This document shows positions 1-7,017 of a DNA stretch of 16,042 nucleotides, in pieces. A program made the position numbers and the translations under genes. A model generated the notes under the pieces. That model did no database searches, was not told where the DNA came from, and saw only the letters and a program-made list of their open reading frames with translations. The DNA lies in the NCBI GenBank assembly GCA_003162615.1, contig PMNG01000211.1, positions 1 through 16,042 on the forward strand, written 5' to 3'. The first letter of the stretch is position 1, and each line of letters opens with the position of its first letter. Origin of the DNA: Methanothrix sp. GTDB lineage: Archaea > Halobacteriota > Methanosarcinia > Methanotrichales > Methanotrichaceae.

Positions 1-642
1 CCCATCTTCGGCCAGAACGGCAGCGGAATGCATGTCCACCAGTCCCTCTTCCAGGGAAAGAGGAATGTGATGTTCGATGCAGGTGATGCCTTCCATCTGT
101 CCAGTGAAGGCAAGTACTACATCGCAGGCCTTCTCAAGCACGCACCTGAGATCACGGCCATCACCAACCAGTGGATCAATTCCTACAAGCGTCTGGTACC
201 CGGATACGAGGCTCCCGTCTATATCTGCTGGGCCAGAAGGAACAGATCAGCTCTGGTCAGAGTGCCCATGTACAAGCCGGGAAACGAGGCCGCAACGAGA
301 GTCGAATTCCGCAGCCCCGATCCAGCAGCCAATCCGTACCTGGCCTTCTCAGTCATGCTGGCCGCAGGCCTTGCCGGTATCGCCAACAAGTACGAGCTGC
401 CCGCACCTCAGGAACAGGACATCTACCACATGAGCGATGCCGAGAGGAAAGCAGCCGGAATCGCATCCTTGCCAGGCAGCCTGAACGATGCCATTGAGCT
501 CACCGAAAAGAGCAAGCTGGTTCGCGAGGCACTGGGAGAGCACGTCTTCAAAGCCTTCATTGCCAACAAGAAGGCAGAGTGGGATGCTTACCGCATGAAT
601 GTGACCCAATGGGAGCTGGAGAGGTACCTTCCTCTGCTCTAG
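1..642 (+). CDS. glnA: Glutamine synthetase type I, C-terminal half (5' end outside window)
   Basis: This enzyme makes glutamine from glutamate, ammonia and ATP in the cytoplasm and is the first step of the GS/GOGAT route. The frame is open from base 1, so the gene enters from the left; 213 residues are visible of the family's roughly 440-470. Visible family motifs are NGSGMHVHQSL at the start of the fragment, RNRSALVRVP, then RVEFRSPDPAANPYLAF, and the C-terminal ERYLPLL. The region aligned with the adenylylation loop reads NKYELPAPQEQDIY, which resembles the GSI-alpha (Bacillus/archaeal) form more than the NLYDLPPEE of adenylylated GSI-beta enzymes, so regulation by adenylylation is unlikely (inference). 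The glutamate synthase operon follows about 270 bases downstream, which fits a shared job in ammonium assimilation. Family assignment is very secure. Confidence 0.97.
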   Translation, partial: PIFGQNGSGMHVHQSLFQGKRNVMFDAGDAFHLSSEGKYYIAGLLKHAPEITAITNQWINSYKRLVPGYEAPVYICWARRNRSALVRVPMYKPGNEAATRVEFRSPDPAANPYLAFSVMLAAGLAGIANKYELPAPQEQDIYHMSDAERKAAGIASLPGSLNDAIELTEKSKLVREALGEHVFKAFIANKKAEWDAYRMNVTQWELERYLPLL

Positions 643-675
643 CCCCATATTGGGCTCACCTTTTATTTTTTGTTT
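641..675 (+). terminator. Hairpin plus T-tract after glnA
   Basis: The inverted repeat AGCCC / GGGCT (641-645 and 652-656, 6-base loop) begins within the glnA stop codon and is followed by the T-rich run TTTTATTTTTTGTTT at 661-675. Archaeal termination depends mainly on the T-tract; the hairpin makes this look like an intrinsic terminator that separates glnA from the gltB operon. Confidence 0.6.
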
Positions 676-722
676 ATGCCTTTTGCGCATTATAGATTGA
701 GTTAATTAATGCGAGGAACATC

Positions 723-902
723 ATGACAAGAAACGCATCTACCTCAATTGGTTCCGTTCATACCTATTATGAACATTTCTTAAATCACTATAAAAGGCCC
801 ATTGTAGTAGCTTATGGCCTACATACCATCGATTCGAGCGAGACGGAACGCTATGCAAAGGTAAGCGTTTATGTATCGGTTAGGCAGATGAGTAGGGTTT
901 AG
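723..902 (+). CDS. Possible 59-aa small ORF (doubtful)
   Basis: An ATG at 723 with a GAGG motif at 713-716 opens a 59-residue frame ending in TAG at 900-902. It starts MTRNASTSIGSV and ends VRQMSRV. No domain, signal peptide or membrane segment is recognised. Against it: the strongest promoter signals of the next operon (dyad 756-774, TATA box 789-797) lie inside the frame, so the same bases probably serve as a control region. I list it because the ribosome binding site is good, but I think it is more likely to be chance. Confidence 0.2.
   Translation: MTRNASTSIGSVHTYYEHFLNHYKRPIVVAYGLHTIDSSETERYAKVSVYVSVRQMSRV
756..774. promoter_or_regulatory. Perfect dyad, candidate operator of the glutamate synthase operon
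   Basis: GTTCATA-N5-TATGAAC is a perfect 7-bp inverted repeat with spacer CCTAT. It ends 14 bases before the TATA box at 789, the position expected of a transcription factor acting next to BRE/TATA. It does not match the published NrpR nitrogen-repressor half-sites that I recall (GGAA...TTCC or GGTA...TACC types), so the regulator is unknown. Confidence 0.55.
789..797 (+). promoter_or_regulatory. Archaeal TATA box of the glutamate synthase operon
   Basis: TATAAAAGG at 789-797 is a near-ideal archaeal TATA box. Transcription would start about 25 bases downstream, near 815-820, giving a 5' leader of roughly 90 bases before the ATG at 910. The dyad just upstream supports a regulated promoter. 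Confidence 0.6.
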
Positions 903-909
903 GATAATT

Positions 910-2034
910 ATGCCAAGGATTAGACGGGAGCTTTACAATAAGGAGATCTGTGCATGCTCGATCTTCGGAGCCATGAACCGGGATGGCGAGCGCTTTACAG
1001 GCAAAGGCGTAATGAAGGCCATAGCCAACATGCATGTCCGCGGCAATGGTCTGGGAGGAGGTTTTGCAGCCTATGGCATATACCCGGAGTACAAGGATTA
1101 CTATGCATTTCATCTAATGTTCACCGGCAATAGCCCGGAGGCTAAGAGATCTGCAAAGATCGGTTTTGATGCCTTCCTCTGCGAGAACTTCGATGTGGTC
1201 TCTGATGATGAGATCCCTCACTCTGATGAGGTGGTAGTGAGCGATCCACCCTTGATTTGGCGCTACTATGTGCTACCCAGAAAGCAGGGCGAAGAAGCTC
1301 TCCTCTCGGATGAGGATTATATAGTCAAAATGGTCATGCATGTGAATACCAAGATCGAGAATGCTCATGTATTCTCATCCGGAAAGAATATGGGGTGCTT
1401 CAAAGGCGTGGGCTATCCTGAGGATATCGGGGAGTACTTCATGCTGGACAAGCTCTACTCGGCTTATACCTGGACAGTGCACGGCCGCTTCCCGACGAAC
1501 ACCCAGGCATGGTGGGGAGGAGCCCATCCGTTCAGCCTCCTGAATACAACCGTAGTCCATAACGGTGAGATCTCCTCTTACGGCACCAATCGCTGGTATC
1601 TGGAGATGTATGGCTATGCCTGCACTCTGCAGACGGATACTGAGGTTATAGCCTATGCTGTAGACCTTCTCATGAGGCGACAGAGCATACCCATCGAGAT
1701 TGTGGCCAAGATTCTTGCTCCTCCCATCTGGAACTCCATAGACAGAATGGATGAGAAGGAAAAGAAGCTGCTCACAACATTGAGGATGGTCTATGGATCT
1801 CTCCTTATGAACGGGCCTTTTGCCATTATCATCGGTCAGACCGGAAAGATGATCGGTCTGACGGACAGAATCAGGCTTCGGCCTATCACGGCGGCAACCC
1901 GGGGAGAGATGTTCTACCTCTCCAGTGAGGAAGCGTCGATAAGACTTATCTCGCCAGTTCTCGACTCCGTCTGGACGCCAAACGGAGGAGAACCGGTCGT
2001 AGGCGAACTGAATAATATGAGGACGGTATTGTAA
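910..2034 (+). CDS. Glutamate synthase, glutaminase (class II amidotransferase) subunit
   Basis: This subunit hydrolyses glutamine and supplies ammonia to the synthase subunit encoded next. At 374 residues it is the stand-alone archaeal form of the GltB N-terminal domain. Class II features: the putative nucleophile Cys16 in CACSIFGAMN, HGRFPTNTQAWW (191-202) followed by AHPF and VVHNGEISSYG (215-225), TDTE (242-245), and the closing NGPFAIIIG (301-309). These match the GltB-type RYSTNT...HNGE pattern. Because Cys16 is not next to Met1, a 15-residue propeptide must be removed to free it, as in some other family members. A weak AGGA lies at 901-904. The stop overlaps the next ATG by one base (TAATG), so translation is coupled. 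Confidence in family is high; the exact start is less sure. Confidence 0.92.
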   Translation: MPRIRRELYNKEICACSIFGAMNRDGERFTGKGVMKAIANMHVRGNGLGGGFAAYGIYPEYKDYYAFHLMFTGNSPEAKRSAKIGFDAFLCENFDVVSDDEIPHSDEVVVSDPPLIWRYYVLPRKQGEEALLSDEDYIVKMVMHVNTKIENAHVFSSGKNMGCFKGVGYPEDIGEYFMLDKLYSAYTWTVHGRFPTNTQAWWGGAHPFSLLNTTVVHNGEISSYGTNRWYLEMYGYACTLQTDTEVIAYAVDLLMRRQSIPIEIVAKILAPPIWNSIDRMDEKEKKLLTTLRMVYGSLLMNGPFAIIIGQTGKMIGLTDRIRLRPITAATRGEMFYLSSEEASIRLISPVLDSVWTPNGGEPVVGELNNMRTVL

Positions 2035-3548
2035 TGAAATCATTCGTCTTTCCTGAGTTCCAGATCATAAGGGACGAAGAAAAATGTGGCCAGTGTAGGG
2101 GCTGTGAGCGGCAGTGCTCTTTTGGCACTCATACGTACGATCCGCTCACGGATCGGTTGATATCCGACGACTACAAATGCGCCGGCTGCCAGAGATGTGT
2201 CATCTTCTGCCCCAAGGACGCCATAGTGGTCCGTCCTACCCAGTCGTTCTACCGGCCGAATGCGTCCTGGTCTCGCGAAAAGATAGAGGATCTGAAAAAG
2301 CAAGCCGAGACGGGAGGAGTGATCCTGACAGGATGCGGCAACGACAAGCCTTTTCGCATCTACTGGGATCATATAGTGCTCAACGCATCTCAGGTCACCA
2401 ACCCCTCCATTGATCCTCTGCGTGAGCCGATGGAGCTGCGCACATTTCTTGGAGCCAAGCCCGATTTAATGGATATCGATTTCAAGGGCGGTGATGTGGA
2501 GATAAAGACCAAGATCTCTCCCCATCTGATGGTAGAGACTCCCATCCTCTTCTCGGCCATGTCCTACGGAGCCATAAGCTACAACGCCTTCAAGTCTCTG
2601 GCAACAGCATCCAAGCAGTTCGGAACGCTCTTCAACACCGGCGAAGGAGGCCTGCCAAGAGAGCTGCGAGCCGAGTTTGGAGGAAACGCCATAGTTCAGG
2701 TTGCTTCGGGAAGGTATGGAATAGACGCCGAGTACCTGAATTGTGCCGCGGCAGTTGAAATTAAGGTCGGCCAGGGTGCCAAGCCCGGAATTGGGGGGCA
2801 CTTGCCCGGAGAGAAGGTCTCGCAGTCGGTGGCAGAGACCAGGATGATACCCGTAGGAACTGACGCCATCTCGCCGGCTCCTCACCACGACATTTACTCC
2901 ATCGAGGATCTGTCCATGCTGATTCATGCCCTCAAGGAGGCCACCAACTACGAGAAGCCCGTCTCAGTGAAGATCGCAGCAGTCCACAACGTCGCCGCCA
3001 TAGCTTCCGGCATAGTCAGGGCTGGGGCGGACATAATAGCCATCGACGGATTGCGGGGCGGAACTGGGGCAGCACCAAAGGCCATCAGGGACAACGTTGG
3101 AATACCCATAGAGCTGGCCATCTCTGCTCTGGACATGAGGCTCAAGAACGAGGGCATCAGGAACCGCTGCTCTATCGTAGCCGCGGGAGGGCTCAGATCC
3201 AGCAGCGACATAATCAAGGCCATTGCTCTGGGCGCTGACGCCGTTTACATCGGAACTGCCGCACTCATCGCCATGGGATGCACGCTATGCCAGAAGTGTA
3301 ACACCGGCAAGTGCAACTGGGGCCTGTGCACTCAGGACCCGCGTCTATCCGGAAGGCTCAACACCGAGATTGCCACCAAACGACTGACCAACCTTCTCAA
3401 CGCCTGGTCACACGAGATCATGGAGATGCTGGGCGGAATGGGCATCAACGCCATCGAAAGCCTGAGAGGCAACAGAGATCACCTCCGGGGAATCGGCCTG
3501 TACGAGTGGGAGCTGGAAGTCCTCGGCATAAAGGGCGCAGGACAGTAG
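2034..3548 (+). CDS. gltB: Glutamate synthase, ferredoxin-fused FMN synthase subunit
   Basis: This is the catalytic subunit that reductively converts 2-oxoglutarate plus ammonia to glutamate. Order of parts in 504 residues: an N-terminal 2x[4Fe-4S] ferredoxin domain (Cys18/21/24/28 and Cys49/52/55/59, both CxxCxxCxxxC), then the FMN-binding TIM barrel from about 110 to 490. The barrel shows NTGEGG (201-206), SPAPHHDIYSIEDL (280-293), LRGGTGAAP (340-348) and the GltB-type [3Fe-4S] ligands C416-x5-C422-x4-C427 ahead of CTQDPRL. Extra cysteines sit at 419 and 432. No NAD(P)H-oxidising small subunit is present in the operon, so reduced ferredoxin is the likely electron donor (inference). It overlaps the upstream gene by one base and is followed 69 bases later by the GXGXG subunit. 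Confidence 0.95.
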   Translation: MKSFVFPEFQIIRDEEKCGQCRGCERQCSFGTHTYDPLTDRLISDDYKCAGCQRCVIFCPKDAIVVRPTQSFYRPNASWSREKIEDLKKQAETGGVILTGCGNDKPFRIYWDHIVLNASQVTNPSIDPLREPMELRTFLGAKPDLMDIDFKGGDVEIKTKISPHLMVETPILFSAMSYGAISYNAFKSLATASKQFGTLFNTGEGGLPRELRAEFGGNAIVQVASGRYGIDAEYLNCAAAVEIKVGQGAKPGIGGHLPGEKVSQSVAETRMIPVGTDAISPAPHHDIYSIEDLSMLIHALKEATNYEKPVSVKIAAVHNVAAIASGIVRAGADIIAIDGLRGGTGAAPKAIRDNVGIPIELAISALDMRLKNEGIRNRCSIVAAGGLRSSSDIIKAIALGADAVYIGTAALIAMGCTLCQKCNTGKCNWGLCTQDPRLSGRLNTEIATKRLTNLLNAWSHEIMEMLGGMGINAIESLRGNRDHLRGIGLYEWELEVLGIKGAGQ

Positions 3549-3564
3549 GCAGGACAATGCTGGA

Positions 3565-3593
3565 CAGCAGGAGTAATAGTAGCAGTAGCAGTT
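3565..3593. repeat. AGT/AGC trinucleotide-like run between synthase genes
   Basis: The 69-base gap between the FMN and GXGXG subunit genes contains a short tract built from AGT, AAT and AGC triplets (3572-3592). It precedes the strong GGAGG ribosome binding site (3605-3609) of the next gene. It is a low-complexity spacer with no evident function. Confidence 0.4.
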
Positions 3594-3617
3594 CACGGGT
3601 GAAGGGAGGCTGGTAAG

Positions 3618-4376
3618 ATGGAGACTGTCGAGATTGATGCAACGGGCATTTCCACCGAGGATCTGAACGAACGGCTGATGGCCCTTATGCTTGACGGCAC
3701 TGAAAAGTTCGTCCTGAAGAATGTCTGCGGCCAGAGGTATATTGGAACCAGGCTATACTCGAAGAACGGCAACAAGCCAAGGGTGGACATCGATATTACT
3801 GGCACTCCGGGAAGCGACCTCGGAGCCTTCATGTCCGGCCACCGCGTAAGGGTTCACGGCAACGTTCAGGACGGAGTCGGCAACACCATGGACGACGGTG
3901 AGATCGTGGTGGAAGGCCGGGCTGGGGATGTACTCGGAATGTCCATGCGTGGAGGAAAGATCTTCATCAGGGACAATACCGGCTACCGGACGGCGCTGCA
4001 CATGAAGGAGTACCTGGACAAGAAGCCCGTCCTGGTCATAGGCGGCACCACCCAGGACTTCCTTGGCGAGTATATGGCAGGCGGCATAGTCATTCTACTG
4101 GGACTTGGTGAGCTGCCCCACAACCAGACCTTCATCGGCACAGGGATGCACGGCGGCGTGATCTACATCCGCGGCAAGGTGGACAAGCTCCAGGTGGCCG
4201 GCCAGGTGGATATCTCCGAGCCCGGCGTTGAGGACAGAAAGCTTCTGGACAAGTTTGTGGGCGAGTTCATAGAAAGCTTCCCTGATTTGGGCTTAAATAA
4301 AGAGGAGATCCTGAAAGGAGATTTCATCAAGCTTGCGCCGAAATCGAAGAGGCCCTATGCGAAGATGTATGCCTGA
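3618..4376 (+). CDS. Glutamate synthase, GXGXG (domain 3) subunit
   Basis: At 252 residues this is the stand-alone beta-helix domain that in bacterial GltB forms the C-terminal part and helps shape the ammonia tunnel and subunit contacts. The repeated glycine pattern is visible in GNVQDGVGNTMDDGEIVVEG (about 92-111), then GDVLGMSMRGGKIFIRDNTG, FLGEYMAGGIVILLGLG and FIGTGMHGGVIYIRG. The related FwdC subunit of formylmethanofuran dehydrogenase has the same fold, but the operon context and the LPHNQTF segment point to glutamate synthase. The start is fixed by GGAGG at 3605-3609, eight bases before ATG. It is the last gene of the operon; a T-rich tract follows. The order glutaminase, Fd-FMN, GXGXG differs from the linear domain order only in that GXGXG is also last in fused GltB, so the order is conserved. 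Confidence 0.92.
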   Translation: METVEIDATGISTEDLNERLMALMLDGTEKFVLKNVCGQRYIGTRLYSKNGNKPRVDIDITGTPGSDLGAFMSGHRVRVHGNVQDGVGNTMDDGEIVVEGRAGDVLGMSMRGGKIFIRDNTGYRTALHMKEYLDKKPVLVIGGTTQDFLGEYMAGGIVILLGLGELPHNQTFIGTGMHGGVIYIRGKVDKLQVAGQVDISEPGVEDRKLLDKFVGEFIESFPDLGLNKEEILKGDFIKLAPKSKRPYAKMYA

Positions 4377-4383
4377 GGAACGA

Positions 4384-4413
4384 TTTATTATTTATTCTTT
4401 AATGTTTTTATTT
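4384..4413 (+). terminator. T-rich terminator tract after the glutamate synthase operon
   Basis: A run rich in T (TTTATTATTTATTCTTTAATG followed by TTTTTATTT) starts eight bases after the stop codon of the GXGXG subunit gene. Archaeal RNA polymerase terminates on such T-tracts; no strong hairpin is seen. Confidence 0.45.
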
Positions 4414-5079
4414 AATGCGTATCGAAAATCGATCTCGAGCAAATGCCGAAATATATTTCATAACTCCCAGAATTAGTGGTTAACTTGAAGGGCATTTTGG
4501 CCGAATTAGGCGCCTGTTGGAAAGATGTATAATTTGCTATAAGCAGATACGTTTTAGCATGTGCAACAATTGTTCAAGACTTCGCCAGGATATATGTTAG
4601 ATTTCGCTCAAGTATCCATAGGATTTCGGCAATATTCGTGTAGTACATCCAGGCATCATTTCAAATTTCGCTCTGGGCGGCGTGATCGTGAACATTCCCG
4701 ATGGAGCGGATGGCCTGTGTCTGGATTCATCCTTGTTTCCAAGATGATCTTATCAGAAGCTCGCAAAGCAAGGGTTAGAAAACGCTACTTAGAGCCAATA
4801 CGTCCAAATTAGCAAACAAATTTAAACTGTTATGCGCTAATAACAAAATGGTGGAGCTGCTCGAATAAAGTTCCTGGAGAATTGATTGGCAAATCGGGGC
4901 TAGACTTACCAATGACCGCTGGACGAGTGGCTTGAAGGGGCTAATAGCTGAGAAGAAGACCTTGCCTGAGCAGGGTCGAGAACCAAAGAAGAAGCGCAGT
5001 AGTGAGAAAGTCTCGCGGGAGATCCGGAGCATACCATTCGACGATATAACCAATCGGTCTTACTCCAATCCCAGCAATT
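4414..5079. other. Gene-poor interval with short coding-like scraps
   Basis: About 670 bases without a convincing gene. One plus-strand frame bounded by stops at 4619-4621 and 4745-4747 reads DFGNIRVVHPGII... and ...VIVNIPDGADG over 41 codons, which looks protein-like but has no start codon or recognisable family. A lysine-rich plus-strand frame ending at 5132 (SGLKGLIAEKKTLPEQ...) has only a TTG start and overlaps the next gene. I read this stretch as decayed sequence and spacer, not as functional genes. Confidence 0.4.
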
Positions 5080-6853
5080 ATGCAAGTGGGCACAAGAAAG
5101 AATGGGATGTGCACGAAGATGCAAAACGATAAGATAGCCACCTCTGACTTGAGACCGTACGCCGAGGATGAGCAACAGGTGAAGGAGCGATCTGCCCACC
5201 CTTCTGAGATGGATGTGGAAGCGCTCTATCATGAGCTCGATGTTCACAAGATCGAACTGGAGCAGAAAAATGAGGAGCTTATGCGGGCTCAGGCAAAGCT
5301 AGTGGCATCCGAGGAGAAGTACCGCGACCTCTACGAGTTCGCTCCCATCCGCTACTTCACCCTCGAGTCTTCGGGGATGATTCTGGAGGCAAATCTCGCT
5401 GGCGCCTCCCTCCTGGGAATGGAACGGGCACACCTTGTGAACAACCGGTTCCAAGCCTATATTGCCCAGGACAGCCGTCAGGAGTTCAATGCCTTCTGCC
5501 GACGTGTGATGGAATCGGATGCAAAAGAGACTGCAGAGTTCCAGCTAAATGGCACCGGAATGAATGGGATTGCTCACTTCTGGGTGCTGATAGAGGCCCG
5601 GGCTATCAGGGATGGCATTCGCCAAAGCTTCAGGATGGCAGCCATCGATATCACCGAGCACAAGCAAGCCGTCAACGAGATAGAAAGCTTGGCAAGATTT
5701 CCAGAGGAGAATCCCAATCCTATCCTGAGGGTAACAAGTGAAGGTGTCCTCGCCTTTGCCAATCAGAGCAGTGATCCTCTGCTGAAAGTCTGGGACTGTC
5801 GGGTAGGCCAGAAGGTACCAAACGATCTAAGAGAACTTGTTCTAGGCGCCATCAAATCAGAGGAAGTCAGCGAGATTGATGTTGTAATTGGCGAAGCTAT
5901 CTATTCCCTGGTGATTACACCCATCAAGGATACGGGTCACGTCAACATCTACGGTATGGACATCACCGAACGCAAAACAATTGAAATGAAGTTTGCCAAG
6001 GAATTGAATAAATTCAAATTGCTCTATAATCTGACCCTGGTTATGTCTGCCGAGAATAGCTTAGAGGAAAATTTTACAGTTATAGTGGACAAAAGTAGAC
6101 AACTTCTGAGCGCAGATACTTCTTATATTGCCCTGCTCGATGAGAGGAGTCAGGACGTCCGCATGCATACCCTTTCAGGCATTCGTACTGAGGCCTTCAA
6201 GCAGATGCATCTACCATTGGGCAAAGGGTTGTATGGCCTGGTCATGGAAACTCACCAAGGGTACATCATCGATGATTACCTCAAGACCAATGATATCAAA
6301 CACGTAGTTGACTCGATCATAGCAGATGAAGGACTTGTTTCTGGCATGGCGGTTCCGATTCAGATTAAAGATTTGAGCCTTGGAGTCCTCTATGTTTTCA
6401 ATCGTCATAAAACTCAGTTTACACAAGAAGACCTTGATTCACTCTCTCTGCTAGGTAACCTGGCAGCTTTGGAGATAATCAGGAAGAAGGCATCGAACGC
6501 CCTAAAGGAACAGCTCAACTTCCTGCAACAATTAGCTTGATACTATGCCCAACCCTATCTTTTACAAGGACACTCAGGGCGTTTATCTAGGCTGCAACAA
6601 GGCTTTCGAGACTTCTACGGGCTTAACCAAGGAGAACATTGTGGGGAAGACCGTCTATGAGCTATACAATAAAGATCTAGCCGACATATATTATGAAGCA
6701 GACAACAAACTCTTCCGGAACCCCGGGGTACAGGTGTATGATGCATTCATGACTCACGCCGACGGCGCGAGGCACAACGTGATGTTCAATAAAGCCACCT
6801 ACTTCAACTCGGAGGGGCACCTCGCTGGGCTTGTAAGGGTCATACTAGACATA
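5080..6853 (+). pseudogene. PAS-PAS-GAF-PAS sensor protein, frameshifted and lacking an output domain
   Basis: This was a cytoplasmic signal sensor, probably a histidine kinase by comparison with similar methanogen proteins. The first frame (5080-6540, 486 codons) has a coiled coil (about 45-80, HELDVHKIELEQKNEELMRA), PAS1 (78-196, ending DITEHK), PAS2 (200-299, ending MDITERK) and GAF (about 318-465). It stops in LNFLQQLA. The reading frame resumes as LDTMPNPIFYKDTQGVYLG from 6536, a classic PAS start, so one extra base lies at about 6531-6537. PAS3 runs to VRVILDI near 6853, where homology ends without the expected DITERK linker or any kinase domain. No membrane segment is seen. The true start may be ATG 5119, closer to the conserved linker. 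The protein is broken unless the frameshift is an assembly error, and even then it lacks an output module. Confidence 0.8.
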
Positions 6854-6855
6854 CC

Positions 6856-6962
6856 TTCTTCCTGGAGGACCTCTTCGGCCGGAGGGTTGACCTATTAACT
6901 CCGGAGGAATCAGCCTCGAAATCAGGCCTTATGTAGAGAAAGAGGTGGTATGGGCTGATTAA
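6856..6962 (+). pseudogene. mntA: 3' remnant of an MNT-type nucleotidyltransferase (HEPN/MNT antitoxin)
   Basis: Two adjoining frames together spell the C-terminal third of a minimal nucleotidyltransferase: FFLEDLFGRRVDLLTPE (6856-6906) and then, after a one-base loss near 6905-6910, ISLEIRPYVEKEVVWAD ending in TAA at 6960-6962. The pattern E-x-L-G-R-x-V-D-L-(L/V)-T-P...I-x-x-Y-V-E-K-E-V-V is characteristic of the MntA family. The N-terminal catalytic GSxARG...DxD part is absent. The fragment abuts the truncated sensor gene on the left and the start of a HEPN partner on the right, the usual mntA-hepT order. It cannot encode an active enzyme. Confidence 0.75.
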
Positions 6963-6993
6963 AGACGATTCCGTTTTTCTTGGGCATATATTG
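6961..6993 (+). pseudogene. hepT: 5' remnant of a HEPN-family toxin gene
   Basis: Directly after the MNT remnant the frame reads KDDSVFLGHIL, which matches the conserved N-terminus of HEPN (DUF86) proteins, (K/R)DD-x-VFL-x-HILDAI. The codon before it is ATT where ATG is expected. Homology stops after HIL, just before the 3' flank of the convergent TPR gene. Only about 11 residues survive, so the call leans on its position beside the mntA remnant. Confidence 0.6.
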
Positions 6994-6996
6994 CAT

Positions 6997-7010
6997 CCAT
7001 CAAAAAATGG
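6997..7010 (-). terminator. Weak terminator of the TPR gene
   Basis: Read on the minus strand just past the TPR stop codon, the sequence has a T6 run flanked by a CCAT/ATGG inverted repeat. The T-run suits archaeal termination; the hairpin is minimal. Confidence 0.3.
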
Positions 7011-7017
7011 TCACGAG

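Noticed and set aside
1375..2043. 222-codon minus-strand open frame opposite the glutaminase subunit gene
   Set aside because: It is a shadow frame; the plus strand has clear class II amidotransferase motifs and the minus product has no family features.
3565..3593. Triplet-like tract as a possible phase-variation repeat
   Set aside because: It is short, imperfect and lies outside a coding frame, so length change would not switch a gene.
4561..4812. 83-codon plus-strand frame from GTG after the gltB operon
   Set aside because: Composition is Arg/Ser-rich and irregular, there is no ribosome binding site, and another frame across the same bases looks more protein-like.
4932..5132. 66-codon Lys/Arg-rich frame just before the sensor gene
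   Set aside because: TTG start without a ribosome binding site, no recognisable family, and it overlaps the sensor N-terminus in another frame.
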